A DNA stretch of 64,000 nucleotides from Winogradskyella wandonensis (GCF_004346845.1 NZ_SMGI01000001.1:248001-312000); one strand, 5' to 3'; counted from the stretch's first letter, positions 26,455-35,769 are shown. Numbers and translations are program-made. The notes: a model not told the origin generated them from the sequence alone.

Positions 26455-27144
26455 CTAAATAAAGATATTATCAATTAAGTTTCCTCTCACTTCAAACGGA
26501 TGAAAACGCGAGAATAACTCTTCAGAATACCAGCCGAGTTCTCTGGTTTTTTTAACCATATCGGCATGTTTTTTATTGCTATACGCGTAAGCCATCATGT
26601 GTTCTCCTTTTTCCCAAAACGAAAATGTAGCCTGCATAAAAATAGGCCATTCACCGATGCCTTTAGAAAAAATTAAGCCTACATGTCCGTCCATAGATTT
26701 TGAAACTGAAGGCACATAGCGCCAAAATTTGTAAGCTAATTTTGGTTTTATAGTCGCTCTAGTAATTACGGCAATAGGTTGAGATTCGTTATACTTTACT
26801 TCGGCATTAAACGGTTCTTGTTTACTCCATTTACCATGTGCTTTTATAGAATGCATTAAAATATGACTATGCTTTTCAGAGCTACTTTGATACTCTTCTA
26901 TAATATCTGAATCTAAGAATTTCTTTGCTTCGTCTTCCGAATTAAAAACCGTTAACAATCCAAAGGTTGACCAATCTGGCCATATTGAAAATCCGTTACC
27001 GCTACCAGCACCAAGTGCTTTCCAAAATGTAAGTCCAGAAATATCCTTATTAAGAAGTGGAGGTCTTCCCATGCGACCAAGCGCTTGCCATTTATTTTTA
27101 AAGCCTTTGTATGTGAAAAATGAAATGACTGTGGTTTGTGGCAT
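26455..27144 (-). CDS. CrtA-like (spheroidene monooxygenase family) protein
   Basis: The 229 residues match the spheroidene monooxygenase family in its later motifs: LAYKFWRYVPSVSKSM, GIGEWPIFMQATFSFW, MMAYAYSNKKHADMV and GWYSEELFSRFHPF. In phototrophs CrtA oxidises carotenoids with heme. Here no carotenoid genes are adjacent, so the substrate is open. The gene converges on the lipoprotein gene with only 4 bases between them. A -7 box lies just before the start. Confidence 0.78.
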   Translation of the reverse strand: MPQTTVISFFTYKGFKNKWQALGRMGRPPLLNKDISGLTFWKALGAGSGNGFSIWPDWSTFGLLTVFNSEDEAKKFLDSDIIEEYQSSSEKHSHILMHSIKAHGKWSKQEPFNAEVKYNESQPIAVITRATIKPKLAYKFWRYVPSVSKSMDGHVGLIFSKGIGEWPIFMQATFSFWEKGEHMMAYAYSNKKHADMVKKTRELGWYSEELFSRFHPFEVRGNLIDNIFI

Positions 27145-27150
27145 ATTTTA

Positions 27151-27158
27151 CAAAGATA
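27151..27158 (-). promoter_or_regulatory. -7 promoter box close to the CrtA-like start
   Basis: On the minus strand TATCTTTG fits TAnnTTTG and ends only 6 bases before the ATG. The transcript would be leaderless or nearly so. Confidence 0.45.
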
Positions 27159-27164
27159 AAAAGC

Positions 27165-28397
27165 CTATTGTTGTAAATTCTTAATTCTTTGTAAAAGTGT
27201 TGGATGCGAATAATGCATAAAAACGTAAGCAGGATGAGGTGTTAAATTACTCAAACTGTTTTTAGATAGTTTTTTTAAAGATGAAATTAACGGTTCTGCT
27301 TTATAAGTGGTTTTAGCGTAATCATCAGCTTCATATTCAAACTTACGAGAGAAATAATTCATAATTAAACCTGTAATTTCAGAAATAGGCGAGTAGAGCA
27401 ATCCAAAAGCGATTAAGCCTGCATGAAAACTTGGAGTTTCTACGCCTATAGCATTTGATAATAATGGATTGGAGATAAAAATAGATAAAATAAAAAGTGT
27501 GAAACCCGTCAATAATACTGAAGCAGATAGATTAAAAATAATGTGTTTTCGCTTGTAATGCCCAACTTCATGAGCCAATACCGAAACGATTTCTTCATCA
27601 TCCAAATCAGTAATCAAGGTATCAAACAGCGTCACCCTTTTTTCGCTACCAAATCCAGAGAAATAGGCATTAGCTTTTGTACTTCGTTTGGAACCGTCAA
27701 TCACGAAAATTTTATCAAGATTAAACCCAACAGAATTGGCGTAGTTTGAAATTTTGTCACGCAATTCGCCTTCTTCCAAAGGCGTTTGCTTATTAAAAAG
27801 TGGTACAATGAGTTTGGCATAAAACATATTCATAAATACGGTGAAAATAATAACAATTCCCCAAGCATATAACCAAAATTGACTGCCTGTAATTTGATAA
27901 AACCAAACAATGAGCGCTAGTATACTTCCACCTAATAAAGCCATCATAAACAAGCCTTTTATTTTATCTAAAATAAAGGTCTTTTTAGTTGTCTTATTAA
28001 ACCCAAATTGTTCTTCAATCACAAAAGTCTTGTAGTAGGAGAAAGGTGTTGAAAGTATATCACTTGCTAGCATAATTATACCAAAGAAAATAAGGGCGAT
28101 GATAATTGGGTTTTCTGAATAACTTCGGGCAATAGCATCGACATACTCAAAGCCATCAAGAAGGAGAAAACCTAACGTCAGTGTTAGCGAGAATAATGAG
28201 GACCATATGCCAAATCGGTAATTTATAGCTTTATAATTCTGAGATTTTTTATATTCAGCTTCATCGTAAACATCTTCTAATTCAGATGGAACGGCATCGT
28301 TAAAATGTTTAGCATTCAATGCATCTAAAATTTTATCCTTTAGAAAATTAACGAGGATTATACCTATGATGATGTAGAATAGAATTTCAGAATTCAT
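27165..28397 (-). CDS. M48 family (Ste24/CAAX-type) metallopeptidase
   Basis: This 410-residue protein has several membrane segments (first at about 5-20, then about 65-80, 98-115, 150-167, 176-195 and 290-310). The zinc motif is HEVGH, residues 276-280. The third ligand is probably in the C-terminal FEYEADDYA. It resembles Ste24-type peptidases, which in bacteria cut membrane or misfolded envelope proteins. It starts upstream of the CrtA-like gene on the same strand, 20 bases away, so they may share transcription. Confidence 0.93.
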   Translation of the reverse strand: MNSEILFYIIIGIILVNFLKDKILDALNAKHFNDAVPSELEDVYDEAEYKKSQNYKAINYRFGIWSSLFSLTLTLGFLLLDGFEYVDAIARSYSENPIIIALIFFGIIMLASDILSTPFSYYKTFVIEEQFGFNKTTKKTFILDKIKGLFMMALLGGSILALIVWFYQITGSQFWLYAWGIVIIFTVFMNMFYAKLIVPLFNKQTPLEEGELRDKISNYANSVGFNLDKIFVIDGSKRSTKANAYFSGFGSEKRVTLFDTLITDLDDEEIVSVLAHEVGHYKRKHIIFNLSASVLLTGFTLFILSIFISNPLLSNAIGVETPSFHAGLIAFGLLYSPISEITGLIMNYFSRKFEYEADDYAKTTYKAEPLISSLKKLSKNSLSNLTPHPAYVFMHYSHPTLLQRIKNLQQ

Positions 28398-28417
28398 TTA
28401 GTTTAATTTTTATAGAT

Positions 28418-28470
28418 GTCACCTTGAGCGCAGTCGAAAGGTCTTAGGTTTCGACTGCGCTCAACCTGAC
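28418..28470. repeat. Long perfect inverted repeat (REP-like or terminator)
   Basis: TTGAGCGCAGTCGAAA (28424-28439) pairs perfectly with TTTCGACTGCGCTCAA (28449-28464) around a 9-base loop. GTCA/TGAC flanks extend it. It sits downstream of the RNA methyltransferase gene and upstream of the M48 gene. It could fold as a terminator, though no long T-tract follows. It is a common type of flavobacterial intergenic repeat. Confidence 0.75.
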
Positions 28471-28481
28471 AGAGCGTTATA

Positions 28482-29279
28482 TTATTTAAAATCACGTTGA
28501 CGTTTCGCTTCAAAAATAAGAATTCCAGCTGCGACAGAAACGTTCATCGAATCGATAACACCTTGCATAGGAATGCTAATATTTTGAGTCGCTGCGTCTC
28601 GCCATTCTTGTGTTAATCCAGTAGCTTCTGTACCAACAACAATAGCCGTAGGTAACGTGTAATCTTGTTTGTGATAGGGTTGTGATTCTTGAAGAATCGC
28701 TGCGTAAATATTAAAACTATATTTCTGTAAAAAGGCGATAACTTCTTCAGTAGATGCAACACCAATTTCAGTCGTAAACACACAACCTACACTAGAACGA
28801 ATAATGTTTGGATTGTAAATATCTGACTTTGGGTTGGCTATAATCACCGCATCTACATTTGCAGCATCTGCTGTACGTAACAAAGCACCCACATTACCCG
28901 GTTTTTCAGGAGCTTCGGCCACCAATATAAGTGGATTTTTATTTTTTAATTCTAAGGCTTCAAGTTCATGTGATTTTGTTTTGCCAATAGCAATAACACC
29001 TTCCGTAGTCTCTCTATGAGCTAATTTCTGAAACACATCTTTAGAAATTTCGATAATTTCAACATTGTAATGCCGCATTGCTTTGGCCTCGCTTTCAGAA
29101 AATAAGTCAGGGAAAAATAAAAGCGTTTCAATAGTATATCCGCCTTTTATAGCCAGTGACAATTCACGTTTACCTTCAAGCAGAAATTGTCCCGTTTTCT
29201 TTCGCTCGCGAGACTTATCCTTAAGCTGAATAAGCTGTTTGATATATGGGTTTTGCGTACTAGAAATTATTTTGTGCAT
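28482..29279 (-). CDS. TrmH/SpoU-family RNA methyltransferase
   Basis: The 265 residues contain the N-terminal SpoU substrate-binding region (ISSTQNPYIKQLIQLKDKSRE, GQFLLEGKRELSLA). The knotted methyltransferase domain follows, with motif 1 NVGALLRTADAANVDAVII, motif 2 IVVGTEATGL and motif 3 IPMQGVIDSMNVSVAAGIL. Members 2'-O-methylate rRNA or tRNA using SAM. Which RNA is modified cannot be told here. It is divergent from the DUF6503-like lipoprotein gene, with overlapping promoter boxes in a 67-base gap. Confidence 0.93.
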   Translation of the reverse strand: MHKIISSTQNPYIKQLIQLKDKSRERKKTGQFLLEGKRELSLAIKGGYTIETLLFFPDLFSESEAKAMRHYNVEIIEISKDVFQKLAHRETTEGVIAIGKTKSHELEALELKNKNPLILVAEAPEKPGNVGALLRTADAANVDAVIIANPKSDIYNPNIIRSSVGCVFTTEIGVASTEEVIAFLQKYSFNIYAAILQESQPYHKQDYTLPTAIVVGTEATGLTQEWRDAATQNISIPMQGVIDSMNVSVAAGILIFEAKRQRDFK

Positions 29280-29287
29280 ACTATTAG

Positions 29288-29306
29288 CAAAAGTAGTGTA
29301 ATTTTG
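29288..29306. promoter_or_regulatory. Divergent -7 boxes, trmH-like gene and lipoprotein gene
   Basis: On the minus strand TACTTTTG (29288-29295) ends 8 bases before the methyltransferase ATG. On the plus strand TAATTTTG (29299-29306) lies 40 bases before the lipoprotein ATG. The two are only 3 bases apart, so polymerases may compete. Confidence 0.5.
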
Positions 29307-29346
29307 GAGGAAATCTTACGTCAAAGGCATCAACAAAATCAATACA

Positions 29347-30144
29347 ATGAAAAAAATAATAGCATTATTCGCAACAGCTTTAATTGTTATCGGCTGTAAA
29401 AACGATAAAACCTCCTCAATAGAAGAAATTAAGAATATTAAAAAAGGAGATATCACAACAAGTATCTATCCAGAAAGTATTACTAAAGTTTTTGATGCCC
29501 ATGGCGGAATAGACCACTGGAATAAAATGAAAACCTTATCCTTTACCATGAATAAGCCAAATGGAGCTGAGGTTACAACTACAAATCTAAAAACGCGTGC
29601 CGAATTAATCGATACTCCAGATTATGCGATTGGTTTTGACGGAAGAACGCTATGGGTAAATGAAAAGAACGAAAAACCGTATAGAGGAAAAGCACGTTTC
29701 TATAAAGGTTTAATGATGTACTTCTATGCTATGCCTTTTATTGTCGGTGATGATGGTATTATTTATGAAGAAGCTGATCCGCTTACTTTTGAAGGTAAGA
29801 CTTATCCAGGTGTTTTAGTTTCTTATGAGGCAGGTATTGGCGAATCTCCTAACGATGAATATATTATTTACTATGATGCGGATTCTGGACAAATGCAATG
29901 GTTAGCTTATACCGTAACATACGGAAAAGAAGGAAAAAGCGATAAGTTTAGCTACATCCGTTATGATGACTGGCAAACAGTTAATGATTTAGTTTTGCCT
30001 AAACGTATATCTTGGTATACAGTTGAAGATAATAATCCAACTGAATTAAGAAATACTGTTGAATTTGCAGATGTTGTTGTTTCAGAAGAAGCGCCAAAAG
30101 ATGCTATATTTGGGATGCCCCAAGGTGCGAAAATTATACAATAG
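29347..30144 (+). CDS. DUF6503-like lipoprotein
   Basis: A lipoprotein signal (ALFATALIVIGC, Cys17) precedes about 245 residues. Typical phrases are KVFDAHGGIDHWNKMKTLSF, FDGRTLWVNEKNEKPY and EYIIYYDADSGQMQWLAYTV. The predicted fold is a curved beta sheet of the LolA/LolB-like kind, which binds lipid or hydrophobic ligands, but I cannot show this. The DUF6503 name is a family resemblance from memory. It is a single gene between a divergent promoter and a bidirectional terminator. Confidence 0.7.
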   Translation: MKKIIALFATALIVIGCKNDKTSSIEEIKNIKKGDITTSIYPESITKVFDAHGGIDHWNKMKTLSFTMNKPNGAEVTTTNLKTRAELIDTPDYAIGFDGRTLWVNEKNEKPYRGKARFYKGLMMYFYAMPFIVGDDGIIYEEADPLTFEGKTYPGVLVSYEAGIGESPNDEYIIYYDADSGQMQWLAYTVTYGKEGKSDKFSYIRYDDWQTVNDLVLPKRISWYTVEDNNPTELRNTVEFADVVVSEEAPKDAIFGMPQGAKIIQ

Positions 30145-30152
30145 ATTAACGA

Positions 30153-30196
30153 TTTGTCATACTGTCCCGCAGCTTCGGGATTGATTGACCATCTCA
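30153..30196 (+). repeat. Dispersed flavobacterial intergenic repeat, copy 2
   Basis: TTTGTCATACTGTCCCG followed by TTCGGGATTGATTGACCATCT repeats, with a few changes, the element at 9828-9869. The TCCCG/CGGGA palindrome is kept. Confidence 0.65.
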
Positions 30197-30213
30197 TTTA
30201 ATTTTATAAAAAA

Positions 30214-30257
30214 AAGGGAACCTTGGTTACTGAGCTAAGTCGAAGTATGGTTCCCTT
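30214..30257. terminator. Bidirectional terminator
   Basis: AAGGGAACC pairs perfectly with GGTTCCCTT around a 26-base loop. An A-run lies before it and TTC-rich sequence after it. It serves the converging lipoprotein gene (plus) and amidohydrolase gene (minus). The loop contains a CTGAGCTAAGTCGAAG repeat core. Confidence 0.75.
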
Positions 30258-30264
30258 CTTCGTT

Positions 30265-31575
30265 TTAATCTTTTTGTTCTCGTTCAAGTTTTCCTGAATA
30301 GCGTTTCCAAAGTTCGGTTTGGTGCGTTTCTAAACTTATATCTCGGCCATCTATGAAAGCATGAGTCAATTGGTTACCACGCATATCTAAAGCATCACCT
30401 TCGCTAATAAAAAGTGTGGCGCTTTTACCTTCCTTTAAAGTGCCATACGTATTATCAATACCCATTATTTTTGCTGGGTTTTGAGTGATAAGCTGTAAAG
30501 CTTGTTCTTTTGTTAGACCATAAGCCACTGTTGTTCCTGCGTAAAACGGAAGATTACGAGAATTCATACGTTCCATTTGTCCGCTTGGTTCTAAAGCAAC
30601 TAAAACACCAGCATCTACTAGTTTTTTAGCAAGTTTAAATGGCAAGTCATAATGGTCATCTTCGTTATTTGGTCTTGTATGTACACGTCTTAGAAAAACA
30701 GAAACATTGTTTTGCTTTAAAAAATTGGCGACTTTATCTGCTTCGTAAGCACCAACAATCGTAAGTTTATTAATTCCATGAGATTTAGCAAAATTAACGG
30801 CATCAGTGATTCCTTTTTGGTCATTTACGTTAATGTACAAATGCTTAGAGCCATTAAATAGTCCAGCCATAGCTTCAAAAGGCAAATGGCGTTCTGCTTT
30901 ATTACCAGCGTTATGTGTTTTTGCTTCAACAAAATATAGCTCTAATTCTTTTACTTGTTTCCCATAATTTTTATTAGGTTTTAATCCTGGGTCTTCACCA
31001 AGCCACCAGCGACCGCGACTAAAGGTGCTTGGCCAATTTATGTGTATGCCGTCATCTGTTTTTATAGCAGCATCTTCCCAATTCCAAGCGTCGTATTGCA
31101 CAACGGAAGATGTACCGGTAATACGTCCACCTCGTGGTACAACTTGACCCAAAAGGACACCATTTGGGCGCATAGATTCTACGATTTTAGATTCTGCATT
31201 GTAAGCTATTAAGCTACGGATATGAGGATTAAATGTGCCTAATTCAGATAAATCGTTAGACGCTTTTACGGCATCTACTTCAACTAATCCTAAAGTTCCG
31301 TTTGCAACAATAAAGCCTGGATAAACATGTTTACCAGTAGCATCGATAACATCCATTTCGGCGGTGTTAATACGAATTTTGGTGGCATCCGCAACTGTGG
31401 TTATTTTTCCGTCTGCAAAAGTAATAACACTGTTTTCTATTACCGTGCCGTCACCGATATGTGCTGTAGCACCCATAATTGCAATAGGCTTGGTTTGCTC
31501 TGGTGCAGGAGTTTGTTGTGCCTGACTTATACTTAACGTTAATAAAAGTACGGCGATGTATATATAATTTTTCAT
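30265..31575 (-). CDS. Secreted amidohydrolase-family protein, likely non-catalytic
   Basis: The ATG at 31575 is chosen because it gives a signal peptide (KNYIYIAVLLLTLSISQAQ). The frame stays open further up, but that part overlaps the neighbour. The fold is imidazolonepropionase-like: IENSVITFADGKITTV, YPGFIVANGTLGLVEVDAV, and the late QLITQNPAKIMGIDNTYGTLKEGKSA. Where active members have the metal-binding HxH after GFID, this protein has ANGTLG, so the site looks lost. It overlaps no gene with this start and follows the larger amidohydrolase by 23 bases. Confidence 0.82.
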   Translation of the reverse strand: MKNYIYIAVLLLTLSISQAQQTPAPEQTKPIAIMGATAHIGDGTVIENSVITFADGKITTVADATKIRINTAEMDVIDATGKHVYPGFIVANGTLGLVEVDAVKASNDLSELGTFNPHIRSLIAYNAESKIVESMRPNGVLLGQVVPRGGRITGTSSVVQYDAWNWEDAAIKTDDGIHINWPSTFSRGRWWLGEDPGLKPNKNYGKQVKELELYFVEAKTHNAGNKAERHLPFEAMAGLFNGSKHLYINVNDQKGITDAVNFAKSHGINKLTIVGAYEADKVANFLKQNNVSVFLRRVHTRPNNEDDHYDLPFKLAKKLVDAGVLVALEPSGQMERMNSRNLPFYAGTTVAYGLTKEQALQLITQNPAKIMGIDNTYGTLKEGKSATLFISEGDALDMRGNQLTHAFIDGRDISLETHQTELWKRYSGKLEREQKD

Positions 31576-31598
31576 AATCTTATAATTTAGAATTTGCA

Positions 31599-34568
31599 TT
31601 AAATACCAGATTGTGTGGAGTGACAATGCAATAATTCTTTTTCTTTCTTTTTGATAGGTTGTGTCTTTAGACCTTTGTTTTTGGCTTTTAGCATTCTATT
31701 AATAAGGTCGCTCTTTTCTTTCTGAATTGCAGCTCGCATTTGTTTGTCTTTTTCTAAATCGAAATACGTTTTACCTTCAATAATTGTTTTCTCAGCTTTA
31801 GCGTATATAGATAACGGATGGTCGCTCCATAAAACAACATCTGCATCTTTGCCAACTTTCAGGCTACCTACGCGGTCATCTAAATGCAGTAATTTTGCTG
31901 GATTAAGCGTTACAAATTTTAAAGCCTCCTCTTCACTAACACCACCATACTTAACAGATTTTGCCGCTTCTTGATTAAGGCGTCTGGACATTTCGGCATC
32001 GTCACTATTTATAGCCACGGTAACACCAGCATTGTGCATGATTGCCGCATTGTAAGGAATGGCATCGTTAACCTCATATTTGTAAGCCCACCAATCACTA
32101 AATGTAGAACCGCCAACACCGTGTTCTTTCATTTTGTTTGCTACTTTGTATCCTTCAAGTATGTGTGTGAAAGTGTTAATTCTAAAGTTGAATTGCTCAG
32201 CAACTTTCATAAGCATATTAATCTCGCTTTGTACGTAAGAGTGACAAGAAATAAAACGCTCACCGTTTAATATTTCAACTAAGACTTCCATTTCTGTATC
32301 TTTTCGGTAAGGTTTACCACTTTTCTTAGCCTCGTCATAAGCCTTTGCTCTTGAGAAGTAGTCGATAAAGACTTGCTCAACACCCATACGCGATTGTGGG
32401 AAACGTTCGTTTCTATTAGCTCTAGATTGTTTTACATTTTCACCTAAAGCAAACTTGATAAATTTAGGCGAGTTGTCATAGATATAATCATCAGCGGCTT
32501 CTCCCCATTTCAATTTTATAATTGCCGAGCGTCCACCAATTGGGTTTGCCGAACCGTGTAATATTTGAATTGAAGTCACACCACCAGCCAGATTTCTATA
32601 GATGTCAATATCTTCATCATCAATCACATCTTCTATAGTAACCTCGGCGGAAGAATTGTGTCCACCTTCGTTAATTGAAGCAGCGGCAATATGCGAGTGC
32701 TCATCAATAATACCAGCGGTAATGTGCTTTCCAGTGGCGTCAATAACTTTTGCGCTTCTATCGGATAAATCTTTTCCGATTTTTGCAATTTTACCATTCT
32801 TAATTAGCACATCCGTATTTTCTAAAATACCTTCAGCTTCATTGGTCCAAACGGTAGCATTTTTAAATAAGAGCGTTTCAGATTTTGGTTTTTCTAAAAA
32901 ACCATAGGCTAAATTAGGGTAAGTAATAGGACTCATAAAGGCATCGTCTGTTTCCTCTTCCTTAGATTTATTGTCTTTTTTATCTGAATCTGAAGATGTT
33001 TTATTTGCAAAGAAGCTATATTCTGAACCATTTGGCATAATGGCAGTTCCGCTGAGCGTATTGCCATTAGCTACATTAGCTGCGACACGAATATATTCCG
33101 TTTTGGTACTATCTGCTGTTTTAAATGTGAAGTTTACCCAATCATCAGCGTAATTCATTTTGGTGTCATAAGACTTATTATCCGATTCTAGTTTTCCTTT
33201 TGGCTTACTTGTACTTCCGCTAATAGTTAAATCATAATCTTGACCGGCTAATTTAAATGTGTACTCGCCGTCAATATCTTTAATATTCATATTGCTTATC
33301 ACATGCTGCATCCCTTGTACCCAGTTTTCATAAAGCTTTGTCTTTTTATCAAAGATATCACCAGAGGTAATTAAGAAATTAGCATATGCACCTATTTTTA
33401 GTGTGCCCAGCTCGTTAGATTTTCCTAATAGGGCTGCAGGAACTGTGGTTAATGCTTCCAAGGCTTTTTCTTTAGAAAGTCCACTTTCAATGGCTTTCAT
33501 CAAATTAGCTTTAAAGGTCTTTTTGGATTTTAAACCATGCGTTGTTAATGCAAATCTTACACTATTTTCGGCTAATAATCTTGGGTTGTGTGGTTCTTGA
33601 CTCCAAGCGCGCATATCGCTTAGCGATAGCGTTGATGCCAAGAATGGGTCTTCAACATCGTAAGCCATTCTAAAATCTATTGGTAAAATTATGGTGGCAT
33701 TCGTCGCTTTTATTTCGTCTAAACGCTCATATTCGTCACCACCGCCAACTATTGTATATTGAATGTTGTGCGAGTCGCCAACTTTATCTGCACGTAGCAC
33801 ATTAGCTCGACTTCCAGCCTCGAAAATTTGTACTAAATTTCGATTCTCGTTTAAAGCTTCCAATGATAAATCTCTAGTGTTTATATTTCCAGCGGCATAC
33901 CATTTGGCATCGTCGTACATTTGGCGTAACAATGCCATGCTGCCCATAATAGACGATGGATAGGATTGATTAGAGCGCACACTTTTACTAAATGATAAAT
34001 GCTGAGACACTTCACCATCAACCACGCGTAATGCATTGTCTGCATCGTTATTGAGCGCTATTAATGCACCTGTTCCACGAACAATACCGTCTGGCATATG
34101 CGTGGTTACGGCACCAAAACCAAGTTTATGTAATTCTGAGGCATCTTTTGCATCATATTTAAAACTGGCCATAACATCTTGCTCTGGCATAATATGGTCG
34201 TTCCAATAAAAGCCACTTCGACTTGCAGCGTATCGTGGTCCGTTTCCTCCACGCTCTGGTTTTTTCACGCCAAAGGTCGTGTACATGTCTATAAAAGATG
34301 GGTAAATGGACTTTCCAGACAAATCGACTTTAGTTGTGTTGGCTGGTATTTTTACAGATTTTCCCACATTCACTACTTTTCCATCTTTAATCAAAAGTGT
34401 TCCGTTTTTAATAACTTCTGAAGGAGAGACATGGATTGTAGCGTTAGTAAATGCCGTGTAATTACTGTTGTTGTCAGATTTTACACCAGAATTACTTGGG
34501 AAATAATCCTGTGCGAACAACGAAAAACTGCATGAGAGAATCAGCAGCCTTAAATAGAATTTAATCAT
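31599..34568 (-). CDS. Double amidohydrolase-domain secreted protein
   Basis: At 989 residues this protein has two amidohydrolase-type domains in tandem, behind a signal peptide (LRLLILSCSFSLFAQ). In the first, YPSFIDMYTTFG lacks the HxH metal motif, so it is probably inactive. In the second, starting near residue 565, TAGIIDEHSHIAAAS keeps His-x-His and NSDDAEMSRR gives the later aspartate, so this half should bind metal. Likely a periplasmic hydrolase of cyclic amides or peptides. The companion gene downstream is also degenerate at the HxH. Confidence 0.87.
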   Translation of the reverse strand: MIKFYLRLLILSCSFSLFAQDYFPSNSGVKSDNNSNYTAFTNATIHVSPSEVIKNGTLLIKDGKVVNVGKSVKIPANTTKVDLSGKSIYPSFIDMYTTFGVKKPERGGNGPRYAASRSGFYWNDHIMPEQDVMASFKYDAKDASELHKLGFGAVTTHMPDGIVRGTGALIALNNDADNALRVVDGEVSQHLSFSKSVRSNQSYPSSIMGSMALLRQMYDDAKWYAAGNINTRDLSLEALNENRNLVQIFEAGSRANVLRADKVGDSHNIQYTIVGGGDEYERLDEIKATNATIILPIDFRMAYDVEDPFLASTLSLSDMRAWSQEPHNPRLLAENSVRFALTTHGLKSKKTFKANLMKAIESGLSKEKALEALTTVPAALLGKSNELGTLKIGAYANFLITSGDIFDKKTKLYENWVQGMQHVISNMNIKDIDGEYTFKLAGQDYDLTISGSTSKPKGKLESDNKSYDTKMNYADDWVNFTFKTADSTKTEYIRVAANVANGNTLSGTAIMPNGSEYSFFANKTSSDSDKKDNKSKEEETDDAFMSPITYPNLAYGFLEKPKSETLLFKNATVWTNEAEGILENTDVLIKNGKIAKIGKDLSDRSAKVIDATGKHITAGIIDEHSHIAAASINEGGHNSSAEVTIEDVIDDEDIDIYRNLAGGVTSIQILHGSANPIGGRSAIIKLKWGEAADDYIYDNSPKFIKFALGENVKQSRANRNERFPQSRMGVEQVFIDYFSRAKAYDEAKKSGKPYRKDTEMEVLVEILNGERFISCHSYVQSEINMLMKVAEQFNFRINTFTHILEGYKVANKMKEHGVGGSTFSDWWAYKYEVNDAIPYNAAIMHNAGVTVAINSDDAEMSRRLNQEAAKSVKYGGVSEEEALKFVTLNPAKLLHLDDRVGSLKVGKDADVVLWSDHPLSIYAKAEKTIIEGKTYFDLEKDKQMRAAIQKEKSDLINRMLKAKNKGLKTQPIKKKEKELLHCHSTQSGI

Positions 34569-34648
34569 AGGATAGTTAGTTTAATTTAGATTTCTAAAGA
34601 TAAGACTTAAGAACAAACCCTAATTCGTATTAAGAATTTTTAACGTTT

Positions 34649-35716
34649 TTAGAGAGGTTTGTTATTGTAGTAATTCACCAAAAGCGCCACAACATAGCTG
34701 TAGCTTTTCATCCCTTGGGATTGGTTATTTACTTTTAAGAATGTGTCAAACGTTTTTTCAAAGAAAGGCTCAATAGGGTTTTCATAAGATTTCCAAAAAT
34801 CCTGGGCTTCTTGGTAGTTTTTTAAAATGCCTTTGTTGATGGTTTTTATAAGTAAATTATAGATGTCTTTATCTCGCTTATAAACTTCAGCGAGACAGTA
34901 GCGCAATGCAAACGTATATCCTGAGTATTTAAAATATAAGTCGTCGTTATTCACTGCAGCTAAAGCACCAATAAAATTAGCTTCGTTTTCTGCTGCATAA
35001 CCCAATTGATGCGCAACTTCATGACAGGACGTGGTTGGGAATTTATAAATAGGAATCAATCCATCGACTTGAGCTTCGTTAGTAAAGGGATTCAGATAGC
35101 CCGAAAATCCCATGTAAGTTAATGGTAAGCTATATATCGATTGTTTTAAACTCTTTGGGTTGTATGATAAGTGCGGATAGCTTTCTGAAAGTATTTGATA
35201 ACCATTCTTTACTTTATCAAAAACCTCTTTTTTGGTATAAGGCAAATCCACTTTTAAACTGTCGTTTTTTGACAATTGAAGATGAATAGTGTTAGACTTT
35301 TCAATAAGTCTTTTGGTGAAACTCACCAATTCTTCAGTAGAGTACTCCGCTTTTATGCCTAAAGATTTATGAAGCGGTAAACGGTAATAATTAAAAGCCC
35401 AAAGCAAATGAAACGCAAAGTAAGCAATAGAAATTACTGTGACCACATCTAAAAACCAATTAAGGGTGTCTTTGTAAATGCGTTTGAAGTTTTTATAAAG
35501 CCACCTCAGTAAATAAATAACAGCGATTGTATAGAAAACATCACCAACTGAGAAAGATATCCACCCAAAGCTATAGCGCATGAGTTTGGATAAAAAAACG
35601 TAAAGTCCGTTACTGTAATAGGTTTCTACAAATTCAGGAAAAAGCTTCAAAAGGTTAATTCCTATAATCTGAATAATTAAAAAAATAAGAAAAGCTCCTC
35701 GTTTTGTAATGCGCAT
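34649..35716 (-). CDS. DUF3810 membrane protein with HExxH
   Basis: There are three membrane segments in the first 120 residues (about 8-26, 50-70, 92-110). A soluble domain with TTSCHEVAHQLGYAAENEANF follows. HEVAH is the zincin motif and the following E in ENEANF is a fitting third ligand. The family, DUF3810, has no proven substrate. The topology suggests a membrane-tethered periplasmic protease. It is divergent from pepD, and a -7 box lies 4 bases before the ATG. Confidence 0.85.
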   Translation of the reverse strand: MRITKRGAFLIFLIIQIIGINLLKLFPEFVETYYSNGLYVFLSKLMRYSFGWISFSVGDVFYTIAVIYLLRWLYKNFKRIYKDTLNWFLDVVTVISIAYFAFHLLWAFNYYRLPLHKSLGIKAEYSTEELVSFTKRLIEKSNTIHLQLSKNDSLKVDLPYTKKEVFDKVKNGYQILSESYPHLSYNPKSLKQSIYSLPLTYMGFSGYLNPFTNEAQVDGLIPIYKFPTTSCHEVAHQLGYAAENEANFIGALAAVNNDDLYFKYSGYTFALRYCLAEVYKRDKDIYNLLIKTINKGILKNYQEAQDFWKSYENPIEPFFEKTFDTFLKVNNQSQGMKSYSYVVALLVNYYNNKPL

Positions 35717-35720
35717 GTTT

Positions 35721-35728
35721 CAAAAATA
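35721..35728 (-). promoter_or_regulatory. -7 promoter box close to the DUF3810 start
   Basis: TATTTTTG on the minus strand fits TAnnTTTG and ends 4 bases before the ATG, which would give a leaderless transcript. Confidence 0.45.
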
Positions 35729-35742
35729 GGAAATAGTTTGGT

Positions 35743-35750
35743 TACATTTG
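35743..35750 (+). promoter_or_regulatory. Candidate -7 promoter box for pepD
   Basis: TACATTTG matches TAnnTTTG and lies 19 bases before the ATG, the same distance as for rimO and the exonuclease gene. Confidence 0.5.
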
Positions 35751-35769
35751 CTTCACAAAAAAAAGAGAT

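Noticed and set aside
31576..31626. Longer N-terminus for the smaller amidohydrolase
   Set aside because: It would overlap the upstream gene and bury the signal peptide; the ATG at 31575 is better.
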